Source: Gyrodactylus bullatarudis
Lineage: Eukaryota > Platyhelminthes > Monogenea > Gyrodactylidea > Gyrodactylidae
DNA: 64,000 nucleotides
Direction: 5' to 3'
Assembly (NCBI GenBank): GCA_012064415.1
Contig: SSNU01000675.1
Span: forward strand, 1 to 64,000
Each line of letters begins with the position of its first letter. Position 1 is the first letter of the stretch. Both the position numbers and the translations under genes were made by a program. Shown piece by piece: positions 24,342 through 36,800 of the stretch. Below the pieces are notes generated by a model. The model saw nothing but the letters and a program-made list of their open reading frames with translations, did not search any database and was not told the DNA's origin.

Positions 24342-25381
24342 GAATTTCACAAACAAAAAAATTGTTCCAACATGCAATTTAATTAAGGAGGGGAAAACTA
24401 TTCTAGATCGATAATCCGGCAAATCCTATATAAAACTATTTAAAACTATTCAAATGAAAATTCATTCACATAAAATATGCGTAGATCCTCTTCTCTTACA
24501 CACACTCTCTTCCCAATGTATTTTTTGGCTAAAAATGTAAATTTAATTTTCTACTCTAAAAAAAATATTTCCAAAGCTCATGAATTTGGACATCCTGAGG
24601 AATCAGACGTTGATCACTCGAAATCAAATCTCTGTTATTTTATTGTTCCTACTGTAGCTACTAATTGAATTTTTTATCATGATTTTGATTTGTGTACAAT
24701 CTGATTTTTGGTTTTACCCATTGTGCTATATAATTTTAACTACAATGTTTTTACACTTTCCCTGTTTTTATGATCGTCTCCCTGGAGTCTTGCTTATCGA
24801 ATTTAAGCATATGGTTCCACTGATTTCAATTCGAGAGAACTCTTTTTCCCTGCTCAAAATTATTCCTATTATTAATACTAATTCGAGAAAAAATATGTGA
24901 AGAATTTTATGCGGATAAAATAATTTGAAAAATGAATACGTCTCTTTTCCTTTAACACCTGCTTGTTTGTTGATGTATGCTTGATTGATGATGCCTCAAA
25001 ATTCCAAGGAAATTTATCTAATCAAAAAACCTTGTTTTCATGTAAAAACAGGATCTTGTGAGTTGTAGTCTAACTGCCTTACTCCCACCAGATTCTCTAG
25101 TTCCTGCCTACATCAATTGATTTAACTTTTCATGTCCGATAAAATTTTATTATTCAATTTTCTCCAAGATTTTCACGCCAATCGAAGAGTTGGATGTAAG
25201 ACTTGTAGAATTCCCAAAATATTATTTTTTGCTCAAAAAGATTATTTTAGTTAACATGAGAAAAAAGTTTATAGGGATCATTGGAACTTTCCATCTGAAT
25301 ACTTTTACAACTGTTTGCTTGTCCCAAAATACTTCTTTTATTATAAATCCCAAATAATCAAGTTTATATTCCCTTTTTCAG
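24342..25381. other. Intergenic/5' region between the two innexins
   Basis: This holds the 3'UTR of innexin 1 and, somewhere, the missing first coding exon of innexin 2. Short open frames at 24477-24900 show no domain or splice context. No clear AATAAA was found close to the stop at 24341. Confidence 0.35.
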
Positions 25382-26924
25382 GCTAACATTGGAGTGGATA
25401 TATTCAGTAGCTTCAAGTCAGCCCGGGTTGAAGCATTGACTTCAATGGATGATTGGGCAGATCGACTGAGTTATTTGTACTCAGTTCTGATCTTGTCCAT
25501 ATCCATAGCCGTTGTAACAGTCAAGACATACTTCTTTTCGCCGCTTACCTGTTACCTGCCCACAAAGCCGGGAGGTAGCTCTTTCAGTTCATACTTTACT
25601 GAGCTATGTCTTGTTCACGGAACGATTCCATTTAGAGATAATGAGAGTCTCCCTTCGTCAAAAGAGGGTTGGAGCATAGTTGAGAATCAAAAGAGAGTTA
25701 GTAAGTTTTCTTATTTATCACTTTAATCATGAATATACTTTAAAGTAGTTTGATAATATTTGTTTTATTCTAGATTATTATTATTGGATTCCATTTGTGT
25801 TGGGGATCCAGCTATTTCTCTTTTATCTGCCTCACTTGATATGGTGTCTCATTTCGAACAATAAAATTGGATCAAATCTTTCACATCTCTTGAAAAAAGC
25901 GCAAGAGGCAAGGCAAGAAGTCAATCCAAAAAAGAAAAGGGCCATAAATAAGGAAATTGCTGAGGCCATGTCGATGATTTTCTGGACTCATAGATATATC
26001 AATGATAACTGGTCGTCGAGTATAAAAAAATGTTTCGGAGGTTTCTGTGGATTTCTTCTCTGCAGTAAACGCATGGGAACTTGGACAGTGGCCTCGTATC
26101 TTACCATAAAACTGTTGTATTTAGCAAATGCCATTGGTCAATTATTCCTTATGAAAGAGTTTCTCAATTTCGGAGATGATATTCACAGCTTTGGAATTGA
26201 ACTAGCCTCTAGAATTTCTCTAGTTGATGACTGGAAGAGTTCAACCTATTTTCCTCGCACAAGCATTTGTAAAGTATCTGTACGCATGACCGGTGTCTCT
26301 TCAAATGATTACACAGGAATATGTGCAATGCCAATTAATTTGTTCAATGAAAAGATTTTTGTACTTCTCTGGTTCTGGATTACCTACGTTTGTGTTTGTA
26401 CTGCCATTAGCATTCCTGTATGGATTATAAACTTTGGCTCATCATCTAGACGAATTAAACGCCTGAAAACATACTTTAGAACGGAAAATGTTGAAAATAT
26501 GATTATCGCAAAAGCGGAAGAGGAGAGGAGTGCACTTAATGATTTAATTGAGTCAAATCCGAAGGAATATCACGTTAAAGAGGCCGAAGTTCAAAATTGG
26601 AAAGAATCACTAATTGATCATCTGAGAAGGCATCCACCAACGAGTAATAAGGAACTGCAAAAATTCAATAATAATTTCCTTCGTGCTGATGGTCTATTTA
26701 TGCTTGATATGATTGACAGTCATGTAGGAGATATGGTGACTGGGGAAATAGCTCGCTATTTATGGTTAGATTATATCGACAACTATTACGACACTGATTT
26801 CAATAAAACTGCTTACGAGGAAGTCAGTGAAGTAGAATCCATTTCCCCAAGAGAATCTGGAAAAACCAGCTCTGTCGACGAAGGATCAACATTGCAAAGG
26901 AACATAAGAACAGATCAGGTTTAA
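25382..26924 (+). CDS. Innexin gap-junction channel subunit 2 (5' exon unresolved)
   Basis: Exons 25382-25700 and 25774-26924 join in phase 1 at the same place as in innexin 1, restoring NYYYWIPF before TM2. The intron is only 73 bases. Together they give 489 residues without a start ATG: the frame opens at a strong acceptor (TTTTTCAG/GCT) in phase 0, so a short first exon with the ATG must lie upstream. Four membrane segments and two cysteines per extracellular loop are present (CYLP...ELC; YFPRTSIC...ICAMP). After TM4 it carries a highly charged insert of about 55 residues (EEERSALNDLIESNPKEY region) absent from innexin 1. Both share the C-terminal FLRxDGxF...GDxV block. AATAAA lies at 26985-26990. 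Confidence 0.92.
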
Positions 26925-26990
26925 TTTAAAAAAACGATATAGGTATTACAACTCAAAATGATTTGTATCTGATAAGGAAATTTTAATAAA

Positions 26991-27823
26991 AATGCATCAT
27001 TGATTTTCTGTATAATATGTACTTATGAGACTCAAAAATAATTCATTAAATTAATCATTTTGAATTTGAATTAATCAAAAAGAATTAAAAACAAAACAAA
27101 GTCTTTCATTTTTTAAATAAAATTATTTGTTTTAACGTCTGATTATTTGGTTTGGTATTTCCATAACAACTTGAAACTCGTTCTGGTATTAATCGCTTAA
27201 TGCTTCAAGGATAAAAAGTGAGTTTCTTCCCATGGTATAATTCATGAATAAAATTCAAGTATCTCAGCTGTCAAATCTATCACTTTTTGTCGCCTAAGAG
27301 TGCCCTTTGTCACAGACATGGGTTTATTTGATCAAAGAATCCTAATTATTGTGAACTAACCAAATTACAAACTACTTAGTATGATCTTGCTCTATGAAAG
27401 AAACGTCAATCGATTCTTTGAGGTATCTGATCTGTGCTTTGAATTTAAAATATGATCAAATTAGCTTATTTTGACGATGAACAGTGCTAGACAGTTCTCT
27501 TCGAATACATCACATCCTTTATTCAGATTTCACACAAAGCTGTATTTAGTCAACTTAGAATTCTGGTTAATAATAGAACAAGAATGTGTTTCATGTGAAA
27601 TGATGTGCTTTTCTTCGTATTTGGCGTTCATCGTTGCTTTCTTGTCTACCAGTAAATCTTGCGGATTAAATTTTCATTTAAAAAACTTGAATGAATCGAT
27701 TCTTCGCCTAGTTTTATAAATGCTCTCAAAAGAGACTTGGCCAAGTATCAAAATTGTGTTGGAATTGATTTCAATCGGTTCTTTTGTGCTGCTGAAGCTG
27801 ATTGATATTTTCATTTCCATAGA
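26991..27823. other. Intergenic; likely ARMH1 promoter and 5'UTR
   Basis: No gene is supported. A strong acceptor-like tract (TTTTCATTTCCATAG) ends directly before the ARMH1 ATG at 27824, so a non-coding 5' exon probably lies in or before this stretch. Confidence 0.35.
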
Positions 27824-30800
27824 ATGTCAACGGAGGAAAATAAAGTTTTTAAATTCCTACATAACTGGGATAATGTGAATGCCTCCAAGAGAAAGAAAAT
27901 TCTTGAGGATTTTATTCAACGGAATATTAACTCGACGAGTCACCAACTTCAAACGGATTTATGCCATTTAGGTAGTCTATTCCTGGCTCGAATATGCATT
28001 TGGCTCAATATAAAGTAAGAGTGACAACCAAGATGATAAAATTATAATTTGATATTCAATTATCACCTCTCTCAATCAGTATCAGTACATCTCAGTCGCA
28101 ACAGGAATTATTAAGGGCAATCAAAATATTTGTTGACGCTAGCTCTGGGTAAGTTTTTCTTTATAACTTGACATTTCTTATTCTCGTCTTTTGAAAATGA
28201 CTTTTACTTTTTGGGAACTTGGAAAAACCTTTACACCAGGAGATGTTATTATTAGGATGAGTTAATCCGTTAGATAATCAATTTTTCTTCCAAAATTGAT
28301 TTATACCATCTGTATTTATATAATCTCATCATTCTTCCCTTCATTCTTTTCATCTTCTTATTCGAAGCAATTTTATCTAATATTTTCCTCTCCAGTCCTA
28401 TCTTTATGAAAGGCCATATTTTTCTTCTCTTTCTTTTTTTATTTGGTTAACAAATAACTGTTTAAATTTAATGAATATTGTGTATATTTAATCAACTTGG
28501 CCATTACAACTAATGAATGTTTACTTGGAAGAATAAAAACATTTTCCTCATCTCTTATTGACTGCGAAACAAATTTCGTCATGTGTCCACTTTTAGTCTT
28601 TTTCTCTATCTTACTTTTGATGTTTTCCAAATTTTGAATTAACTTTTATCGAAATTTTCTATTAAATATAACTATTTTACCTATATGCTTGAGAATCAAG
28701 AAAAAAATTATTATTCAAATAGATCTAGATTATTTCCTGATTCTCAGTATCATATTTCATTATGCTAAATAGTCTATCAATTCTTTGTAACGTTACCACG
28801 TCTGAATTAATGATAACAAAAGTATCATTGTTACCCTAAGCACATACGAAAAGAAAAAAAGAAATTTACTTGGCTTATGTGTTTTTTTAATCTCTAAAGA
28901 AAAATTAATTTCTTCCTTCATACAGGAAAGTGTATGATATGAAGAATTGAATGAAAATTTCATAATTTTATTGATTTATCACCCTCTTTACTCTATATGT
29001 AACACCATAGAAAGTATTATGATGATAGACATTGAAATTCATCTCCAACTTTCTCCCCTTCATCTCTTTCCTATTTTTTTGATTTAATTTCGAGGAAAAT
29101 ATTTCTGAATAATAATTAATCTTTTCTCTATCCATCACTCCTGGTTCTTTGAACAATATTGAATACATGCTCAATAACTATTCCTCATTGTTATGTATAT
29201 TTTCTTCCCAATTAGCTCAACATTCATTTCATGACCTGTTAACTTGATATTCTTTAGAGTAGCATATAACTTCTAGTAGAGCACCGCTCTTCTTCAAAAA
29301 AACTAAAGCTAAATTGATTAATCAAGAGTCAGAAATTTTCTGAAAGCTAATCTGAGTACCAAACCAATAGAAATTCCATTTCTTAATTTAACGAATATTT
29401 TCATCTTTTAAATTTGACAAAATATAGATTCAAGTTTATCCGTATGAATTCTGCGTGTTAAAAAATCATTAAGAAGAAAAGCAGTGCTCTACCCCTAGTA
29501 ATAGCTTTATTATCATTTCAATCCCATAAATAGTTCATTAAAACTTGATTTCCTTCATAAAGATAGGCAGTAAAACGGAAAAATGTATCTTTTACAAGTA
29601 CAAAATAAATAATCAAAAGTACTCTTTCCTTCTTACATGGAATAACACGCGTACATACCTTTTCTTCTTCCTCTTTTTTGATTCCTATTTGCATTTTTTG
29701 TTAGAAACTCTTACGAAGTGTAAAATGTAAAATTTCCACTTTCTCCTCCTTAGTGAACATGATGTTTGGTTTTTTTATATCGTCAGCTGAAATATATATA
29801 TGAAAATTATTCTGAAAATGAAACACAATTTTTCCATACAAAGAATATTGGTTAGTCTAGGGTGGAAATGCGAATTTTCCTTCGTCCTCGTCAGTGAAGA
29901 ATTTATTTTTCTAGATTTCTTGAGTCAAATTTGATTACAGTGGTTTTTCTTATGGTTCTTTAAGGCAGTACTTATTATTTTGAAAAAAAACAGATTTTAA
30001 TGTTCAAAGAGAGACATAATTTTTCCTATGAATCTAGAACGAGCTTCCTTGAGGAAATGAATGAACTTGGTATAATAAACTCATTGGTTGAACTGATTAG
30101 AAGAGATAATGTCCCCGATAAGGATAAACTCATGTGCCTAATGGTCCTGACCTCGTTGTCACAATTCGGATTGGAACAAAAGACTCTGATTTGTAGAAAT
30201 TCTGGTAATTTTATCCTTCCATCCTGGGAAAGAAAATATAGAAGCAAATTTATATTTTTTTGTTGATTTTGGTGATAAATATCGCTTGATCTCGATCTAT
30301 TTCAGTTTTCTTGTTCTTATGAACAGAGCCAGGATGAAAAAAATAATTTCACTGATTTATAATGGACAATGAATAATTCAAGCTTCTACTCTTACCCACT
30401 CTCCGTTCTCCAATAAATTATTCACATCTTTTCACCTACATATATATAGATTTAGTTATTGAGTTATAGTAGTTTAATATTATTAAATCATTCACGCCTT
30501 TCTTCACACACAAAAAACACGAGAAGATTGTCTGTACTTGTTCTGCTCTTTTTTCATAATAATAATTGTTGCTAGCTATATTCTATTCTAGCAATGTTGT
30601 TATTTTAAACTTGAGAACTGTTTAGCATACACTCACTTGCAAGTAATCAACCATTATTCTTCTTGAATATGGAAAAATTAAATCTTCAAAAATATTCTGT
30701 TTTTAATATTTCCAAACATTCATATCCTACATTAAATTATTCAGGTAGAAAATTCTGAGATTACCTAACTTGTTTTATCAAATTCAAATTTTTCATAGGA

Positions 30801-33800
30801 ATAAAATCAATTACTTCTTGTATGATTGAGACCAAGTGCTCTGAGACTCAACTGCAGGGGAAAAAGATTCTGGAAATTCTCAGCGAGGATAATGAAGAGT
30901 TTTCAGATCAAATATACCAAGGCTTCATTATGGTCATGTCTAATGCTAAAACAATTAATGCCCAACATTTAGCGACACAATCCCTTATCAAAATTCATGT
31001 GAGTTTTCTCTGATCACCCTTGATTGATAATATCTATATATTTCAATTAAACATGGCCGAGAAATTCACGAAATAAATTCCTTGTAATTAGAGTAATACA
31101 ACTGGTGAAAAAAGTTTCAATTTTTATTATTTACTCTATTTTAAATTCAAATGTTGCAAAACCCATTTAAAAATTGTAAATAGAAAAAATGCAAATTTTT
31201 TGATCATTTTCAAAATAAGAAAAAATAGGTCTTCTATACCATTCATATTTGAAAATAGATAAACTCTTTCCAAATGTCTCCAAATTAATAATACAGTATT
31301 AATGATGGACCAATAGATTTTATCCTTAATAATATATAATGGCTATTGAAAATATCAAATCTGACAGAAATAATTTATTTTTATTATTCTCCCCTGTCAA
31401 AATGATCATGCATGCTGAATCTTGGAGAAATAAATATCTCTCTTGCATAAAATTTTTTATGATACATTTCAATATCCAATGGACAATTTTCATCCTCACT
31501 CCCTTTTATCTCCCAAATGAAAGAATCAAGATTATTGCCACAATTGTTTACTAGCTAGTAGATTAAATTTTTTAGTGTCGGACTAGAAATCTGATCAGAA
31601 CCATAAAAATTTTCCACTATTATCGAGAGATCTTAGATTTTCAAAGTCGACTTTCACATGATTTTTGAGTTCCAAAAGAAGAATTAAGAATTGTACCAAC
31701 TAGCCTTATAAAAATTATACTTTACACTAACCCTATCGAGACAATAAGAAAACCGATCGAGAAAAACACTCAAAATAAATATGAAATGATTCTAAGGGAA
31801 ATTCTATTTTTATAAGGATTCTCTTGATCCCATCTTAGAAAGTCGATTTTCTATTAAATTTTCAGTCTACTAATAAATAAATGAAAACTAAAATTTACTA
31901 ATCTCGGTTATTTCATTCAAGTTAAGATATCTCTTTGAGACTTTGGTATTTTTGAGATTTGCTTAGAGTAAGTTATAAAATCGATTATGTGATATTGCTG
32001 AGATCTGGGTAATAACTGAGAATAATTCCACGAAAGGGTTAATATCCTTATAGATAGTTGTCCATTGTCGTTATCAAGTAACTAATAATTCAAGGAAAAG
32101 AAGTGATCCTTTGAGTGAATTTAAAAAGATCCACTAAGAAATAAGAGTCAATGATTAAGTTAACCGGTAAATACCTGTTTTCATGAAATATAATTTAACA
32201 GTTTATTTCAAGATAGAATTGATATCACTTATTATTCGTGAAAATTTTTATTTTGCTCATTTCCCTAATCTTCTTTCCTAGCACTGAATTTATTCTTCAA
32301 GGATATATTTATGAAAATAATTTCTGTTTCATTTTACTTTCTCAGTTTTTTCTTTAACGCTTCATCTCTTGAAATCCTCCTCGTGCCACTCAACTTTCTC
32401 TTTTTTTGCTTTGTCTGTCTAAAATAGTCTACAAGATGGACTCAGACTTAGAGTATGCGAAATATATCACCTCAATATAGAATATTTTTGATTTCTTCCA
32501 TAATTGCTTATTTCGTCGTGTCCTTCTCCTATTCCCGTTCATTTTTTCATTCTTCGCGTCTGTGTATCACGTTTTGTTTTTTTTCCTCTAGAAATCAAGA
32601 ATCAATGTTAATAAAGGATTACTCGATCGAATTATAACCATGCTGGAAACATCCAATGTCGACGTCAAAATATCCAGTGAGTATCAAGATAAAAATTCAA
32701 AATTAATCCCAATAAATCAACAAAATGCAAGGTAAAAAATCTTTCTATCCAATGCATACATACAAACTATGTATACACATCCGGAAATGCAAACTATATT
32801 TTTTAAAATTGAAATTTGACCAATTCGATCTCAATTTGCATAGATAAAAAGAATAACAGTATTCCCAAAATTTGAATCTCCTCTGATAGATAGGGGGAGG
32901 GTGGACATTAATTATACAAAAGAGAGTGGGACAGAGATCTTTTCTTGGAAAATTCTCAAGAACAAGGACAACTTTAAGATAAAATAAGGAATTGATAAAT
33001 AAATTCTTTTTTTTCATTAATGCTTAGTAAGCATTTCTTTCTTGTATCCTCTGATCTTATTCTAATTCATGATGGGAAAATGCTGTGAATAACATTTCTC
33101 CTTTTCTTTCTGTGTGTGTTCCTCTCTTCTTGGATTCCAATTGAACGCATTGATTTTTTTGGTTACCTCTATCCGTGACTTGAAAAATATACTTGTCTTT
33201 TGGCACATTTGGTGTTTTTTCTACTCTCTATTCCATTACAAGGGTAGTAGTGAGTTCACCAACTTTTATCGAGATTTAAAAATTCATTTGAAATTTTTAA
33301 TGGTAGTTGCGAATCTGTACTCAAGGTCCCATCTTACAAGGTTCGGATATAATAGCAAAATTTGCAACAAATAAGATCTTGGACCTTTTTCAAAATCGTT
33401 TCAATGTTCGTAAAGCATTTAAAATTTCGTGAAAATAATTAAAAATAGTGAAATTTTCTAAGAAATTTAACAACAATTAAAATATGTCCCGAGGAGAAAT
33501 GTTTAGTTGAAAATCTGATGCTAAATCTAACCTTCTTTCTCCTTATGTATCGTTTGAACTTATTCCTGGTCTCAAAGTTATTGAGCTTTATTCAAAGATG
33601 TTTATTCTCTGAATTTTGACTACTTAACTGCCAATTTTGAATGGTTTCCATGAAAACAATTTTTGAATGGTTATACTTTTTTCCCCTTTTAAAAGACAAC
33701 TTATGTGATACACGTTCCTTTACATTTCCCCAAATTATACCCAAACCCTGTAAGATAGGAAAATTCTGAGCACTGATCCGGTATCAGCATAATAATTCAC

Positions 33801-36800
33801 ATATAAAATTATATATCTCGATAAAAGTTAGTTTTATAAACAATTTTATCAAAATCCATGATTTATAGAAAATTTTTTGTATGTGTTTTCGATAAGAAAA
33901 TAATTCTAGTGAATTTTAGAAATATCAATAACAGGATAAATATATCCTTTGATCACGAGTTTATTCATTATAATGATCAAAATATGTTTTTATCATTTAT
34001 ATGCTGTAGGCTTTGTGAGACACGATGGTCGGGTTATGGGGAATTTCTATACCGCCTCACCATGGCTTAATAAATAGAATAGGTTTGACTTTATTCTCTT
34101 ACTCAAAACCTGTATACCTAATCTAATATTTTATACAAGAACCCAGGGGATGACAGCACAGATGATGTGTGGGTGAAGGAGAAATTCTTCATCAACATGT
34201 ATAAACCTAATTTGTGTGTTCAAAAGAATTATTCATTCAATTTTCAACTACCATGGCCTATAGGAGCTTTTTCACCTTTTTCTCTTTGCTGTTGCTATTT
34301 ATTGAAGAGTTTTTGGTGTTTTTTCAGCTTACATGATATTCTTATTTCCATTCATGACTCTTATAATCTAAAATTAGTTTAGCCAATTATGATCTCTTTC
34401 TTTTCAACAAATTCCCTTTATATTTAATAAGAAAAATTTATGCTTTTTCTATATTAATTATCACATTTTTTTCTTGCTGTTTCCTTTAAAATAATCCTTG
34501 TTTCTTTCCAGGTTTTACATAATTACCCTTTCTTTCCATAGAGTTTTTTTTCACTTGACCTTTACCTGAACATCATAATCCTCAACTTGATTTAATTAAC
34601 AAAATTCTTCTTCTAGTTATCGAGTTAATATGTCAACTATTTCGAACAAAATGTGATGCCTGCAATTCTCTCGTAAACTATCTCATCAACCTCTTGAAGC
34701 CAATGATTGACTTGAATTTCGATGTTACCAATGAAAAAGAAAACCTGTCTCTCATTTATGGTAGTTTACTGGTTTATAATTATTCCAAATTTAACCTAAA
34801 CTTTTGTAAAATTATCCAGATAAAGTGAATGAAGTTCATGAGCCAGACGAGAGCCAAGCATATGATCCAAAGTTTATTCAACAAGCAGCCTCTGCCCGGT
34901 GTATAAGGTGAGTATTTTTCCAAAATTTCATCAACTATCCTAGCCTAGTTATCGAGATAATTATTTTAGCCTTGAAAAATACTTTGATAAAGATCATCAC
35001 TGAAAGGTAATATCCAAAAGTCTACCTAACATTGATCAGGTAGTAGTTAAATTAGCAACATCACGAAGGCTCATTACATTACATTTAAAATTTTGATATA
35101 GCAAATTAACTCATTTCTGTATTTTATTCATCATTTTTATAAAAAGGATAATACAAAACTTTTTAATTCCAATCATAATTATGAGTATGAATAAGGAATG
35201 AGGCAATAATTAACATAATTTTAATTAGATTTCTGTGTTTTCTGCTTCTCATTCTTTTTCTATCCCCATGAGAGAAAAATTACGTGGCTTTCAGGAAAAT
35301 CGTTATCTCTTTCTCCCCATGAATATTTCCTGTTTTTATTATTTTATTTTCCCCGTGTAAATCAATAGATTTAAACCTTGAGCTGAATACTTCTCATTGA
35401 AAAAGCTGGCTGATCTCAATTTTCTTACCAATCAAGGCAAAAACCAATACAAACATAGTAGATGAGTTTTTCAGTCTACTTGATTTTTCTTGAACATTTT
35501 TTGCTGCTTGAAAATACATAAACTAAGATCTGTTTAAATTACTGAGTTTTTTTACTAGCCAAGTGTATACACAGGTTATTACAGGTTATGTATGAAATCT
35601 AACTTAATGGAGAATGACTTCTCGTGCATAAATAATAGATATCAGACAAGCGATAATATTCAACTCACGGTGGCAGGTGTACACGTGTTTCTTCCTTATT
35701 AGGGATCGTCAGTACACTATAGCCAGAATTCGAACCTGGGTTTTCAACGTTGTGAGGCAACTCCCATAGTTTTGACACCACTTACACACTGGCCTATAAA
35801 TATACTGTAATTTCTGAAATTATTTAAAATCTTTTTTATCATTGAATTGGTAGAAAAATTGCCAAATTTTTTGCGTATATTTCTCTCAGTAGTTTTTCAA
35901 TAGAATTATCATAACGATTTTCATCTAGAAAAATCTATTTATTGATTTCATCCAGATCAACAGAAAAGATTGAAAAAAAACAATTTTGAACAGATTTTGT
36001 GATATCCATCAAAAAATTTATATGCATAGGAAAAAATTATGCACAGAGATAGAAAAAGAGAGTTTCAGTATCCAATGATCTAACTGACTATTGCTCAGAG
36101 ATAGTTTGTCTATTTGTTTTCCATTCTATTCTGTGTGGAGAGAGGAAATAAAATTGAATGAGTTGAACAATAATAAAATCTTTAAAAATCCCTATGTTGT
36201 ATGCTTGCATGAGACAATCTTTTGATAGTAATAAAACTCTAAAAGAATATCTATATATGTATGTATTACATCATTTTACATCCTAAACTTTGCCATGGTT
36301 CATTCATCTTTTTAGTAACAATATAAAGCTTCCCTTACGTAGCAAACTATAATTAATGTTACTTTGAAAAAGAACAATAGAATTCTCTGTCAATTTGACC
36401 AAGAAAAATGACCAAATCTTTTTCTTTAAACAACTTATTTCCTCATCATGGGATTTTAAAAATATTTGTGTGGTAAATTTTCATTTTACATCTCAATTAG
36501 GCTCGGATGTAATGATAAAAATTACTCAATAATAAATCATCTGATTTGATAGTTTACTAATAATAATTTTTTGAAAATATTGTACACTCTTTAGATCCCT
36601 TTGCTTGGAGGATGTCAAAGTTGCCGAAAAGTTTATCAGTGTAAGTTACACACATAAATAAAATATACATTTTTTTACATACCATATAATAAATATATGT
36701 ATATTTTCAAGCCAATAATGTTTCAAGTAAATGACATATTGTTCTTCTATACTTTGCCACATAGTTTTTATAGCTACAATTTTTTCACTTGAATTTTCTC

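Noticed and set aside
29875..29905. CTGACGAGGACGAA on the minus strand, hammerhead-like
   Set aside because: Helix II and its loop are absent, so the match to the core is probably chance or an extreme deletion; nothing else of the SINE is nearby.
33858..34070. 70-codon open frame in ARMH1 intron 5
   Set aside because: It breaks ARMH1 frame continuity, lacks splice signals and shows no ARM-like pattern.
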